From Glycomyces buryatensis (lineage in GTDB: Bacteria; Actinomycetota; Actinomycetes; Mycobacteriales; Micromonosporaceae), in the NCBI RefSeq assembly GCF_004912275.1, contig NZ_STGY01000044.1, forward strand, positions 24,001 through 83,316: DNA of 59,316 nt, written 5' to 3'. Positions 33,621 to 42,302 of this stretch are shown piece after piece (the stretch's first letter is position 1; every line of letters starts with the position of its first letter). The position numbers and the translations under genes are program-made. Under the pieces are notes generated by a model. The model was given only the letters and a program-made list of their open reading frames with translations, was not told the origin of the DNA and did no database searches.

Positions 33621-34217
33621 TCAACGACGCCGCTTGTCCTGTTCGTCGAGGATGAGCTCGACCAACCTCCACACGGTGGTGGAGGGATTGCAGAGATGGC
33701 CATCGGATGCCGCCTCTCGCTTCCGGCCGCGATCGATCGCTTCCCGCCGCCTCGGTCTGAATGCCTCCAGGCAAGGGGAGTCCTTGTCGTAGCCCGGAAC
33801 ATGCCTCCGCTGAAGGTATTCCTTCACGCTTGACGGAGATGCGAACGGCCTTGCGCAGTCCTCGAAGTGGAGGAGCAGCCAGTACTCGAAGCACGGGTTG
33901 GAGATGGCGATCGCGACGCGCCGGCGTTTCGCCTCGATAAGCGCCTGTTCGAGATTGGCGAAGTGGTCGACATCGAGCACACACCAGACTTGCGTGAAAC
34001 CGCCGGCATCCCTGAGGTCAGCCGTGTATTCGACCTGTTTGAGCGGGCTCTTGTCCTTGACTTTGACTTTGATCGATATGTTCGGGGTGCCGCACTGCTT
34101 GAAGTCCTCGAAGTACTCCTTTTCGGTCCGCTGTCCGCATACGACTATCAGGACCTGCGGGGCGGGTTCACGAGCCGGTGTGCGCCTGCGTCCTTTAGGT
34201 TGTCGATGGTGCTTCAC
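33621..34217 (-). CDS. RloB/AbiLii-family protein
   Basis: The GTG at 34217, with AGGGAGG upstream, gives 198 residues. A basic N-terminus (KHHRQPKGRRR) is followed by the RloB signature: VLIVVCGQRTEKEYFEDF, CVLDVDHF and IAISNPCFEYWLLLHFED. The Glu and D-x-D suggest a Toprim-like metal site (inference). With the ATPase it forms the AbiLi/AbiLii (RloAB) abortive-infection pair. It overlaps the ATPase gene by 23 bp, so expression is coupled. Confidence 0.87.
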   Translation of the reverse strand: MKHHRQPKGRRRTPAREPAPQVLIVVCGQRTEKEYFEDFKQCGTPNISIKVKVKDKSPLKQVEYTADLRDAGGFTQVWCVLDVDHFANLEQALIEAKRRRVAIAISNPCFEYWLLLHFEDCARPFASPSSVKEYLQRRHVPGYDKDSPCLEAFRPRRREAIDRGRKREAASDGHLCNPSTTVWRLVELILDEQDKRRR

Positions 34218-35553
34218 CGGCGGGTGCCTCCCTGCCGTACCGCTTGAAGATGTCCAGCAGTGAACCGGTGTCGACATCGGGCACGGCGCCGTAGGCGCCA
34301 CCAAGGTAGCGGCGTTCCTGATTCTCTCCTTTCCGGGGCTTGAAGTCACTGAGCGGGCTGAGTTCAGAGGCGCCCTCGGTGTTCTTCTCCACGAACCAGA
34401 CTTCGTCTCGGCGCAGCACGGGCTCTCCGAGGCTGGTTCCGAGCAGGCTCGTGTCGTGAGTGGAGAAAATGAGCTGAGCGCCCTTGGGATTGGTCTCCGG
34501 GTCATGAAAAAGCTCGATGATGCGGGCGAGCAGACGCGGATGGATACTCGACTCGATCTCATCTGCGACCATGACACCGCCACGGTTGAGCAGTTTGGCC
34601 AGCTGCGCCATCTGCAACAAGAACGCGATTGTGCCGGAGGATTGCTCGCCGAGCGTCAGCGGCACAAGGCTGTCGCCGTGTAGGAACATCAATTGCCGTT
34701 CAACCCGTGGAGCGCGTAGCTGGCTGGCCCGCTCCTGGATTCTATTGATGTCGCGCTCACGTTTGCGCTTGTCGAATTGGCTCTCCGCACGCTTCCGGAG
34801 GTCAGGAATCCTGCTCTCCAGGGCAGCGGCCTCGCGCAGGTCGATCTCTCTGGGTTCCCGGATTCGCTCAGCGATCTCGATGTCGCGGATGCCGAGGTCG
34901 GCTTTCCTGGCCAGCTCCACAAGCAGTGGATCGTCTTCGATCGTCGCCTCAAGGTCCGCTCGGCCCCAGAACACAGTGCCAAGGGGGCCCGAGAGAACGA
35001 GGCCGTCGAACCAACTGCGGACTGCGTCGAGTTGCGGTACGTCGAGGTCGCGAAGCACGGTGAACACCGAGCGGTCCTGGCGGACCTGCTTCACGAGCTT
35101 CGCGATCTCCCGGTGGTTCTCGACCGACTGCCCGATCCGAATGGTCTCCTGCTCTCGCTCGACCAGTATTCGCTTGCGCCGGTTGGGATAAGCGTAAAGC
35201 CACTCTTCGATGAACCGCTCGTCGTCGAGCGCGAATCCGTAGCTGTAATCGACACCCGCGATGGCAAAGCCGAACTCGGCCACAGTCGGAGCCGCCAGGC
35301 CCTCGGGCGACAACTTGAAGGGCGTTCGCAGGCTCGAGTCGCCTGTAAGGAGCTGCTGAACCGGCGAATCTGACACTTTGTCAGCGGCCCAGCGCAAGGC
35401 GTCGAGAAGGTTCGATTTTCCCGAGGCGTTGGCGCCGTAAAGGGCCGCGACCGTCAGTGGGTCGAATGCGGAGTCCGGCAAGGTCGGGCCGAGGTGCAGC
35501 TCCTGGTCGGTAAGGATCGACTTGTAGTTGCTCACTCGAAAGCTTCGGAGCAT
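34195..35553 (-). CDS. AbiLi-like AAA15/OLD-type ATPase
   Basis: The ATG at 35553 gives 452 residues starting MLRSFRVSNYKSI, typical of SMC/OLD-like AAA15 ATPases. Walker A is LYGANASGKSN, a signature-like motif is LGEQSSGT, Walker B is VMVADEIESSIHP and the switch His is in STHDTSLL. A central helical region (about 235-290) could be a coiled coil. There is no C-terminal Toprim domain; the partner RloB probably supplies the nuclease-like part. In the abortive-infection model it senses phage or DNA damage. Confidence 0.88.
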   Translation of the reverse strand: MLRSFRVSNYKSILTDQELHLGPTLPDSAFDPLTVAALYGANASGKSNLLDALRWAADKVSDSPVQQLLTGDSSLRTPFKLSPEGLAAPTVAEFGFAIAGVDYSYGFALDDERFIEEWLYAYPNRRKRILVEREQETIRIGQSVENHREIAKLVKQVRQDRSVFTVLRDLDVPQLDAVRSWFDGLVLSGPLGTVFWGRADLEATIEDDPLLVELARKADLGIRDIEIAERIREPREIDLREAAALESRIPDLRKRAESQFDKRKRERDINRIQERASQLRAPRVERQLMFLHGDSLVPLTLGEQSSGTIAFLLQMAQLAKLLNRGGVMVADEIESSIHPRLLARIIELFHDPETNPKGAQLIFSTHDTSLLGTSLGEPVLRRDEVWFVEKNTEGASELSPLSDFKPRKGENQERRYLGGAYGAVPDVDTGSLLDIFKRYGREAPAGEAPSTT

Positions 35554-35637
35554 CTGTAACACCTTCGTCCTGGTCACTACCGACCATATCACGCAAAAAA
35601 ATTGCGCGAAGATGCCTGGAGATGCACAAAGGTAAGC

Positions 35638-35685
35638 GCCGGTCGGCAATGGCGTGGAGATCCCCGCTCCCTCCGGGGAGTAGCG
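35638..35685. repeat. 48-bp perfect direct repeat, right copy
   Basis: Identical to 33475-33522. It carries the GH43 gene's last 15 codons and stop with no gene attached, so this copy is a duplicated fragment or the original end displaced by insertion. Confidence 0.9.
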
Positions 35686-35705
35686 GGTAGCGATTGGCAA
35701 GAGCG

Positions 35706-35740
35706 AGCGGGACCGGTCGGCAGCACCGACCGGTCCCGCT
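35706..35740. terminator. Terminator hairpin, right arm
   Basis: AGCGGGACCGGTCGG pairs with CCGACCGGTCCCGCT around CAGCA. It lies 9 bp from the stop of the minus-strand 91-residue gene and can serve both directions. Confidence 0.75.
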
Positions 35741-35749
35741 TCGCGTCAA

Positions 35750-36025
35750 TCAGCGACCGCCGCGCTGCTTGGCGTCCTTCTTGAAGCGGCGGGCCGAGCC
35801 GAGCAGGCCGGCGCCGGCGATCATCAGGACGGCGAAAACGGTGTTGCGGCCCGCGCTGGGGATCGCCGACGGATCGACGTCCGCCGCGGAGAGGATCATC
35901 GCGACCAGGATCGGCCCGACCAGCAGTGCGACGCCGCCCCACAACATGTTGTTGTACTTCTGCTGTTCTTCCTCGGTCATGGGGGAGGCGTCGTTCGGCT
36001 GCTGGGGCTGGTTCGGGTTGGACAT
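35750..36025 (-). CDS. Small two-TM membrane protein
   Basis: The 91-residue protein (start ATG 36025, GGAG 9 bp upstream) has a Gln/Pro/Asn-rich head, two hydrophobic segments (MLWGGVALLVGPILVAMIL and TVFAVLMIAGAGLLG) and a basic tail. Function is unknown. Its 3' end marks the right border of the region duplicated around the AbiL cassette. Confidence 0.7.
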   Translation of the reverse strand: MSNPNQPQQPNDASPMTEEEQQKYNNMLWGGVALLVGPILVAMILSAADVDPSAIPSAGRNTVFAVLMIAGAGLLGSARRFKKDAKQRGGR

Positions 36026-36183
36026 TTCGGGGCACTCCATTCCTGTTGGGAAGTGTTGTCCCAGCCTGTCCTGCGGCATCACGAGTCCGTCCCGACTCCG
36101 TCCCCGACATGGCGAGCCGGGCGGACGGGAATTTGGAGGTCGGTGCCGCAGGATGCCGCGTGGTCCATTTCGCGCGTGGACGG

Positions 36184-36231
36184 AAACGGCTGGGGCCGCG
36201 ATCCGAATTCGGATCGCGGCCCCAGCCGTTT
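36184..36231 (-). terminator. Perfect 48-bp palindrome downstream of glnR
   Basis: Each 24-base arm (AAACGGCTGG...ATCCGAA) is the exact inverse of the other with no spacer, centred on GAATTC at 36105-36110 within the arm junction 36207/36208. It lies 79 bp after the glnR stop and should act as its terminator. Confidence 0.75.
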
Positions 36232-36309
36232 GCTTTTGCCGATTGCTTTAGTCGTTCAACTCGGCGCCCTGAGCGTCCAGGTTCCTGGACTGCGGTTCGC
36301 CTTGGTGCT

Positions 36310-37032
36310 CTATGCGTCTACCTTTTCTGGACGCGGTTCGCTCTCGCGGAGGTTCTCCGGCGGCGGGGCGACGAATTTGTAGCCGACCTGGCGAACGGTA
36401 CCGATCATCGACTCGTATTCGCTGCCGAGCTTGGCGCGCAGGCGTCGGACGTGGACGTCGACGGTGCGGGTGCCGCCGAAGTAGTCGTAGCCCCACACCT
36501 CGCGCAGCAGCTGCTCGCGGGTGAACACCCGGCCGGGATGCTGCGCCAGGAAGCGCAGGAGCTCGAATTCCTTGTAGGTGAGGTCGAGCGGCTGGCCCTT
36601 GAGCTTCGCCGCATAGGTGTCGGGGTCGACCGTCAGGTCTCCGGCGCGGATGACGGCCGGGCCGGCGGCCGTGGCGGCGTTCGGTTTGCCGGTGGCCAGG
36701 CGCAGGCGCGCCTCGACCTCGGCGGGGCCGGCGCTGGCGAGCAGGAGGTCGTCGACGCCCCAGTCCGCCTGGAGGGCGGCGAGGCCGGCTTCGGTGACGA
36801 TGGCGAACAGGGGGACGGTCAGTCCGGTCGCCTGGAGGACCCTACAGGTGGCACGGGCGTCGGCAAGGTCGCTTCGGGCGTCGACCATGACGGCATCCGG
36901 GCTCGGGCCGCTCAGCAGGGCCCTGACGTCGCGGCCGGCGTAGCGAGCGCGGTGAGGCAGCAGCTCGAGCGACGGCAGGATCGACTCAGGGGACTCCGGA
37001 ACGGGGTTCGAGGTGAGGATCAAGATTTCCAC
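36310..37032 (-). CDS. glnR: GlnR-type nitrogen regulator (atypical OmpR family)
   Basis: The 240-residue protein starts at a GTG with GGAGG upstream. The receiver-like N-terminus ([45 protein letters not shown]) follows the actinobacterial GlnR pattern. The winged-helix C-terminus has [22 protein letters not shown] and the recognition region [17 protein letters not shown]. GlnR controls ammonium assimilation, nitrate use and other nitrogen genes without needing a normal phosphorylation site. It is transcribed alone and ends at the palindromic terminator. Confidence 0.9.
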   Translation of the reverse strand: MEILILTSNPVPESPESILPSLELLPHRARYAGRDVRALLSGPSPDAVMVDARSDLADARATCRVLQATGLTVPLFAIVTEAGLAALQADWGVDDLLLASAGPAEVEARLRLATGKPNAATAAGPAVIRAGDLTVDPDTYAAKLKGQPLDLTYKEFELLRFLAQHPGRVFTREQLLREVWGYDYFGGTRTVDVHVRRLRAKLGSEYESMIGTVRQVGYKFVAPPPENLRESEPRPEKVDA

Positions 37033-37429
37033 AGCAGGCCTCCGCTGTTATATGAGCACACGCGACTATCGCTCTCCCGGCATCGGCGGCGGGTGGCTTA
37101 CAAGCGGTAGGTGGAGTCCCGACCAAGTGTAAACGGTCACCAGACAAAAGACCAGCGTCACCTTGCCGAAACCTCACTATGCGGGATAGCGGATTCGTGC
37201 GGCGGCCGTTAAATGGTGTTCATCGTGTTGTCACCGAACCCGAATCGAAATGGGCGTGCCACCAGAATGAGCGGACGCAGTTCCCCCGGTTCACGGACGA
37301 TTCGGGGCGAAAGGACTCGTGCCCCTCGGGGCCGTCTACGCTGCTCCTCCGCCACCCCTTCTTCGCCACCGGACACACGAGGTAGCGAAGGTGAACGGTT
37401 CACGGGGCCATTGCCGTAGGCTGTCCATC
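37033..37429. other. 397-bp intergenic region upstream of glnR
   Basis: This gap lies between the divergent glnR and the membrane protein at 37430. Short frames inside it show no protein-like sequence. It is somewhat AT-richer near 37100-37200 (AAGTGTAAACGGTCACCAGAC), where the glnR promoter is likely. I could not assign a definite GlnR box. Confidence 0.4.
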
Positions 37430-38509
37430 GTGTCGTACAGCCGACCCGACGAGACCTGGGGCTATGAGCCCCGAGAGGCCGCGCCGCCCCCCGAGGACCC
37501 CGCTTGGGGCGGGCCGGCGCCTTCCGAGCCGTCCCGTTCGCCGCGCCGCCGCGGCGGCCGGTCCGTTCTGCCTGGGCGCGGCCGGCGCAAACCGGCTCCC
37601 GGGCCGGGAGCGACCGGCGAGATCCGGTCTCCGTCCCCCACCGCGACCGGCGAGGTGCCCGTCGCGGACGGCGCCGATGACCACACGATGCCTCCGCCGA
37701 GCCCGCACCTGCTGCACCGGCTGCCGCCGCTCGCGGTCACCGTCGTCGTCAGCGGCGGTCTGATCCTCGGCGCACAGATGGAGCGCCCGGTCTATGCCGC
37801 CGGGGTCGCGGTGCTGCAACTGGCGATGCTCGTGCTCGTCACCTGGACCCGGAAGGTCTCGGGCTGGCTGATCACCCTCGTCGTCGGCGCCGGCCTGGCC
37901 CTGGCGGCCGACTGGGTGGCCGCGGACTTGTCGCCGGTGTCGATGCTGCCCATCACGATCCTGCTGGCGCTCGCGTTCGGTGCGGCCGTCATCGGGCAGT
38001 TGATGCGCCGGGAGCATTCGGGCTACACCGAGAGCCTGGGCTTCACGATGCTGATGTGCGTGGCCGTGTCCGGCTACACCTGTTATATAGCGTTGTCGCG
38101 TCTGAACTCGGCGCCGCCGGCCATGTACTCGGCGGTCGTCGCGGCCGGGACGGCGATCCTGGCGGCGCGCGCGGTCGACCTGGTCATGCCCGACCCGCGC
38201 ATCAACCGCCAGGTCACGCGCGGCGCGTTCGGCGTCGTCATCGGCACCATGTGCGGCACCGCCTCCGCCGCCTACGCGGGGCTCGTCATCGAGGGCCCGG
38301 AGCCGGGCCACGCCGCGATCGGCGGGCTGCTGGTCGCGCTCATCGCGGTGCTGGCGGACCTGGCCTGCGGTTACGTGTCGGCGTCGCGGCGCATCGACGG
38401 CGACGGCACCGCGCCCGCGCCGGTGGTGAATCTCGCGGGTCCCCTGCTCGCATTCGCAATCACCGGACCGGTCGTGTATCTGTTGAGCGCCTACTACATC
38501 ATCGACTAG
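37430..38509 (+). CDS. Polytopic membrane protein of unknown function
   Basis: The GTG at 37430 gives 359 residues: a Pro/Arg-rich cytoplasmic head of about 100 residues and then about eight membrane helices (LAVTVVVSGGLILGAQM to LAFAITGPVVYLLSAYYIID). No transporter signature was recognised. The next gene, a DUF2993 lipid-binding protein, starts 34 bp later, so an envelope role is likely. Confidence 0.75.
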   Translation: MSYSRPDETWGYEPREAAPPPEDPAWGGPAPSEPSRSPRRRGGRSVLPGRGRRKPAPGPGATGEIRSPSPTATGEVPVADGADDHTMPPPSPHLLHRLPPLAVTVVVSGGLILGAQMERPVYAAGVAVLQLAMLVLVTWTRKVSGWLITLVVGAGLALAADWVAADLSPVSMLPITILLALAFGAAVIGQLMRREHSGYTESLGFTMLMCVAVSGYTCYIALSRLNSAPPAMYSAVVAAGTAILAARAVDLVMPDPRINRQVTRGAFGVVIGTMCGTASAAYAGLVIEGPEPGHAAIGGLLVALIAVLADLACGYVSASRRIDGDGTAPAPVVNLAGPLLAFAITGPVVYLLSAYYIID

Positions 38510-38543
38510 TACCCCAGTTCCCCAAACCATCCTGGAGTCCCTT

Positions 38544-39287
38544 GTGGGCAAGATCCTGCGCCGCATCCTCATCCCGCTCGTCATCGTCCTCGCCGTTGTG
38601 GCCATTGGCGACCGGGTTGCGAACTACCTCGTCGAACGCCGCATCGCCACCGAGGTCGCCGACACCGCCGACTCGTACGGCGCCTACTCCGACCAGCGCC
38701 CGGACGTGACCGTCCACGGTTGGCCGTTCCTGACCCAGGCCTGGTCCGGCGAGTTCGAGCAGATCGACATCACCCTGTCCGACGTGGGCGCCGAGGGCCT
38801 GACCTTCCCCTCGCTCGAACTGGTCGCCTATGACGTGGCCGCCGACTGGCGCGAGCTCAGGGACGGCGGTGACGTGGTGGCTCAGGACCTGGACGTGGCC
38901 GGGACGGTCTCGACCGCGTCGGTCGCGCAGCTGCTGTCCGAGCGGACCGGATACGACGTCGCGGTCGCCGACGACGGCACCGCCACGATCACCGCCTCGG
39001 TCGAGTTCACCAACCCGATCACCGGGCAGGCCACGCCCGTCGACGTCGAGGCCACCGGTCAGCTCGAGCTCGGCGACGGCACGCTGTCGATGACGCCCGA
39101 TGCCATCCGCTCGCTCACCGAGGGCCTGCCCGACGGCGCCGACCAGTACATCGAACAGGCCGCCTCCGGTCTCGGCACCACGGTTGAGCTGCCCGAGCTG
39201 CCTTACAACATCCAGCTCACCGAGCTCGGCTTCTCCGGCGGCAATGTCGAGATCTCCGGTTCGGCGAGCGAGGTCACGCTGACGTGA
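38544..39287 (+). CDS. DUF2993 (LmeA-like) exported lipid-associated protein
   Basis: The 247-residue protein has a signal anchor (ILIPLVIVLAVVAIGD) and the DUF2993 pattern: ANYLVERRIATEVA, VTVHGWPFLTQAWSGEFEQIDI, LPDGADQYIEQA and LPYNIQLTELGFSGGNVEISG. Characterised relatives such as mycobacterial LmeA bind phospholipid and help mannan elongation in the envelope. GGAG precedes the GTG start. Confidence 0.82.
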   Translation: MGKILRRILIPLVIVLAVVAIGDRVANYLVERRIATEVADTADSYGAYSDQRPDVTVHGWPFLTQAWSGEFEQIDITLSDVGAEGLTFPSLELVAYDVAADWRELRDGGDVVAQDLDVAGTVSTASVAQLLSERTGYDVAVADDGTATITASVEFTNPITGQATPVDVEATGQLELGDGTLSMTPDAIRSLTEGLPDGADQYIEQAASGLGTTVELPELPYNIQLTELGFSGGNVEISGSASEVTLT

Positions 39288-39347
39288 CCGTCCGCATGGC
39301 GAGAACGTACCTGGCCGTGGGCCGGGAAGTCTGCTAGCGTTCAGCCC

Positions 39348-39425
39348 ATGCGCAAGCCGATGCTCACCAAGCGGCGCGCGATCGATTACTGCATGATCGC
39401 GGCCACGCTCTGTCGAATGCCCTAG
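39348..39425 (+). CDS. Cysteine-containing leader peptide upstream of cysA2
   Basis: A 25-codon ORF with the conserved actinobacterial leader pattern: MRKP, then LTKRRAIDYC and TLCRMP, with Cys at positions 15 and 22. Such leaders precede sulfur genes, and in mycobacteria related Cys-containing leaders attenuate the downstream operon when cysteine is plentiful. TAGCGT 7 bp before the ATG could be the -10, implying a leaderless transcript. The sulfurtransferase gene starts 216 bp after its stop. Confidence 0.82.
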   Translation: MRKPMLTKRRAIDYCMIAATLCRMP

Positions 39426-39459
39426 GCGACTAGCCGGACGGCAGTCGCCGCAATGCGGC
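39425..39459 (+). promoter_or_regulatory. Overlapping hairpins after the Cys leader (attenuator candidate)
   Basis: GGCGACT (39425-39431) pairs with AGTCGCC (39443-39449). A second hairpin, GCCGC (39447-39451) with GCGGC (39455-39459), uses three of the same bases. The two are therefore mutually exclusive and begin at the leader stop codon, the geometry expected of ribosome-controlled attenuation. Confidence 0.5.
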
Positions 39460-39641
39460 CCAGCGTGCGCAAGTACAGAGCAAGGCTTCAGCCACTTCTG
39501 TGGCGAGACATCGGTTTACCTCCAACAGCACGATTCTGTTTGGATGGTTCCTGCTCGCAACCTGAATGCACCGCCCGCCGGGCTCGCTCCCGACTCGGAC
39601 CGAATTCAGTCACTCATTGTTACGTTCAGGAGAGAACACTC

Positions 39642-40493
39642 ATGGCTCGTGAAGACGTGCTGGTCACCGCCGATTGGGCGGAAGAAAACCTCGACACCCC
39701 GGGCGTCGTGTTCGTCGAAGTCGACGAAGACGCATCGGCATACGACTACGGCCACATCAAGGGCGCGGTCAAGATCGACTGGAAGGACGACCTCCAGGAC
39801 CCGGTCCGCCGCGACTTCGTCAACCAGGAGCAGTTCTCGCAGCTGCTGTCCGAGCGCGGGATCGCCAACGACGACACCGTCGTCCTGTACGGCGGCAACA
39901 ACAACTGGTTCGCGGCCTACGCGTACTGGTACTTCAAGCTGTACGGCCACCAGGACGTGAAGCTGCTCGACGGCGGCCGCAAGAAGTGGGAGCTCGACGC
40001 CCGCGACGTCACCACCGATGTCGTCAAGCGCGAGGCCACCGCCTACGAGGCCAAGCCGCTCGACTGGGACCTGCGCGCCAAGCGCGACGAGGTCGAGGCC
40101 GCCATCGGCGCCAAGAACCTCATCGACGTCCGCTCCCCCGACGAGTACGCCGGGCGCCTGCTCGCCCCGGCCCACCTCCCGCAGGAGCAGTCCCAGCGCG
40201 CCGGCCACATCCCCACCGCTCTGAGCGTGCCGTGGTCGAAGTCGGCCAACGAGGACGGCACCTTCAAGTCCGAGGCCGAACTCCGCGAGATCTACGTGGA
40301 CGAGGCCGGCCTGGACGAGGGCAAGGCGACGATCGCGTACTGCCGCATCGGCGAGCGCTCCAGCCACACCTGGTTCGCGCTGCGCGAGCTCCTCGGCTAC
40401 GAGGATGTCAAGAACTACGACGGGTCCTGGACCGAGTACGGCTCGCTTGTCGGCGTGCCGATCGCGCTCGGCGACGAACCCGGCGAGAAATAA
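39642..40493 (+). CDS. cysA2: Thiosulfate sulfurtransferase (rhodanese)
   Basis: The 283-residue protein has two rhodanese domains. The N-terminal one (VLVTADWAEENLDTPGVVFVEVD, AYDYGHIKGAVKIDW) is inactive-type, and the C-terminal one carries the catalytic loop CRIGERSSHTW with the persulfide-forming Cys. It moves sulfane sulfur from thiosulfate to acceptors such as cyanide or biosynthetic proteins. AGGAGAG precedes the ATG. It is followed 27 bp later by the sseC homologue, the same order as Rv0815c-Rv0814c in mycobacteria. Confidence 0.92.
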   Translation: MAREDVLVTADWAEENLDTPGVVFVEVDEDASAYDYGHIKGAVKIDWKDDLQDPVRRDFVNQEQFSQLLSERGIANDDTVVLYGGNNNWFAAYAYWYFKLYGHQDVKLLDGGRKKWELDARDVTTDVVKREATAYEAKPLDWDLRAKRDEVEAAIGAKNLIDVRSPDEYAGRLLAPAHLPQEQSQRAGHIPTALSVPWSKSANEDGTFKSEAELREIYVDEAGLDEGKATIAYCRIGERSSHTWFALRELLGYEDVKNYDGSWTEYGSLVGVPIALGDEPGEK

Positions 40494-40520
40494 TCCGGCG
40501 ACGGTAGGAAAGGAATCAAC

Positions 40521-40832
40521 ATGTCTGACGGTTGCGCTGCGCCCGACCAAGATGCCGCCCTGCCGGCGTCTGTCGACATCGAAAGGGAGACCGTGCTGAC
40601 CGGCACGGTCGCCAACGACGAAGGCGAACTCGTGCAGGGTGCCTATGTGCGCCTGCTCGACTCGTCCGGGGAATTCACCGCCGAGGTGGTGACCGGTGAA
40701 GGTGGACAGTTCCGCTTCTTCGCCGCACCCGGCAAGTGGACGCTCCGCGCGCTCTCACGGTTCGGCGACGCCACTGGCGAAGTCGATGCCGTGCAGGGGC
40801 TCAACGAGGCGAAACTGTCCGTGAGTCGTTAG
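40521..40832 (+). CDS. sseC: SseC-like DUF1416 protein
   Basis: The 103-residue protein (LPASVDIERETVLTG, AYVRLLDSSGEFTAEVV, FRFFAAPGKWTLRALS) matches the SseC/DUF1416 family, small transthyretin-like beta proteins encoded with CysA2 in actinobacteria. Its exact role in sulfur metabolism is not settled. It is co-transcribed with the sulfurtransferase and ends at a strong hairpin. Confidence 0.88.
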   Translation: MSDGCAAPDQDAALPASVDIERETVLTGTVANDEGELVQGAYVRLLDSSGEFTAEVVTGEGGQFRFFAAPGKWTLRALSRFGDATGEVDAVQGLNEAKLSVSR

Positions 40833-40866
40833 ACCGGGAGCGTTTCAGCTCGTTACCCAGTCCCGG

Positions 40867-40896
40867 AGGGCCGGGCCGCTACCGCGGCCCGGCCCT
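40867..40896 (+). terminator. Terminator after cysA2-sseC
   Basis: AGGGCCGGGCCGC pairs with GCGGCCCGGCCCT around TACC, followed by TTTCGC. Confidence 0.8.
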
Positions 40897-40972
40897 TTCG
40901 CGTATCGTGGCCCGGACCGATCTCCCCTCGATCCACATCACAGTCCCTGGCCCCCTTCTGGAGAGGACGCCG

Positions 40973-42169
40973 ATGCAACGCACCTCGGGCACCACGAAGA
41001 TGCTCAACATCCTGCTCACCCCCACCACTCTGGACCGGCGCAACCCGGCCAAGACCTGGCGCAAAATGGTCGCGGCCGCCGAGGCCGACCAGCGTTCGAG
41101 TTTCGACGGCGATCGGCAATGGCTCGACGACCTCGAATTCGCCTTCGGGTGCTACGCCGACGTCAAACATCTGGGTCCCATCGGTTGGGCCAGCACCAAA
41201 TCCGAGTTCTCAATGCGCATGGTCAACCGCCTGCGGGTGCGGCGCCTCCACGCCGAGATCCCCGCGATCGGCAACGAGCCGATCGAGCGACCGGTGTTCA
41301 TCGTCGGCCTGCCGCGCACCGCGACCACATTGACCCACAAGATCCTCGCCGCCTCCGAGGGCCACCGCGGTCCTTTGGCGTGGGAAATGTACAACGTGGA
41401 CCTCAAGGCCGACCCGCAGACCGATGCCGAGCGGATCGCCAAGCTCACCAAAGACTTGGAGATGCTGCCCAAGCTGATGCCGGCGCTGCCCTACCAGCAC
41501 CCGACTTCGGCGACCAGCCCGGAGGAATCGCTGCTGATCGTCCCGCACACCGCCTACCACCTGTGCCGGGCGCCGCTGCCGCGCTACCGCGAATGGCTCG
41601 ACCAGCACGACCACACCACCGACTACGGCTATCTCAAGCAGGCGCTCCAGGTCCTCCAGTACGGGCGCGAACGTAAGCGGTGGATCCTCAAGGCGCCGTT
41701 CGACCTGTTCAACCTCGGCGCCATCTGCAAGGTCTTCCCTGACGCGAAGATCGTGTGGACCCACCGCGACCCGATGACGGTCATGGCCTCGACCTGCTCG
41801 CTCATCGAGTCGTTCTGGCGCATGGCGCTGCGCCGCACCGACACGCACGAGCTCGGAGAGACGTTCCTGACCCTGTTGTCCGACATGGTCGACCAGGCCC
41901 GGGAGACCCGCCACACCTTGCCATCGGGCGCAGTCATCGACGTGCCCTACCACCGGCTCAACCACGACCCTCACACCTACGTGCCGCTGCTGTACCGCCA
42001 GCTCGACGCCAAGTGGACCGCCGAGGACGCGGCGAACCTGGACGGTCAACTCGCCCGGCCCGCGAACGACCGCAAGCACGAGTACTCACTCTCGGACTAC
42101 GGTCTGACCCACTCCGAGGTAGACGACGCCTTCGGCGACTACATCAAACTGGTCTCCTCGCTGAACTAG
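40973..42169 (+). CDS. Sulfotransferase family protein
   Basis: The 398-residue protein has the PAPS 5'-phosphosulfate loop RPVFIVGLPRTATTLTHKIL, the 3'-phosphate region KIVWTHRDPMTVMAS, and the segment WILKAPFDLFNLGAI of bacterial sulfotransferase_3-like proteins. It transfers sulfate from PAPS to an unknown hydroxyl or amine substrate. It stands directly behind the sulfur-transfer operon, although a terminator separates them. Confidence 0.87.
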   Translation: MQRTSGTTKMLNILLTPTTLDRRNPAKTWRKMVAAAEADQRSSFDGDRQWLDDLEFAFGCYADVKHLGPIGWASTKSEFSMRMVNRLRVRRLHAEIPAIGNEPIERPVFIVGLPRTATTLTHKILAASEGHRGPLAWEMYNVDLKADPQTDAERIAKLTKDLEMLPKLMPALPYQHPTSATSPEESLLIVPHTAYHLCRAPLPRYREWLDQHDHTTDYGYLKQALQVLQYGRERKRWILKAPFDLFNLGAICKVFPDAKIVWTHRDPMTVMASTCSLIESFWRMALRRTDTHELGETFLTLLSDMVDQARETRHTLPSGAVIDVPYHRLNHDPHTYVPLLYRQLDAKWTAEDAANLDGQLARPANDRKHEYSLSDYGLTHSEVDDAFGDYIKLVSSLN

Positions 42170-42302
42170 CGATTCCCGCTGCATGCGCGCTGGCCCTGCC
42201 GTGGCGGGTTCAGCGCGCGCATGCGGTGAGCCGCGACCTCACATTGGAAAGGTGTCGATCTGCGCCGAGTGGCATTTTGCGGTGCCCGCGCGAACTTCGC
42301 AT

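Larger units (their letters stand above)
33523..35637. mobile_element. AbiL-type defence cassette bracketed by direct repeats
   Basis: The segment between the two 48-bp repeats holds just the AbiLi-like ATPase and the RloB/AbiLii gene, both on the minus strand. No integrase or transposase is present. The right arm leads straight into the 91-residue gene at 35750, so the pre-insertion order was probably GH43, terminator, 91-residue gene. The cassette therefore entered the convergent intergenic region, with duplication of about 120 bp. Confidence 0.75.

Noticed and set aside
42170..42302. Possible PIN toxin next to the RHH antitoxin
   Set aside because: The 133 bp hold no frame of suitable length; only an imperfect GCATGCGCGCTG/CAGCGCGCGCATGC hairpin is present.
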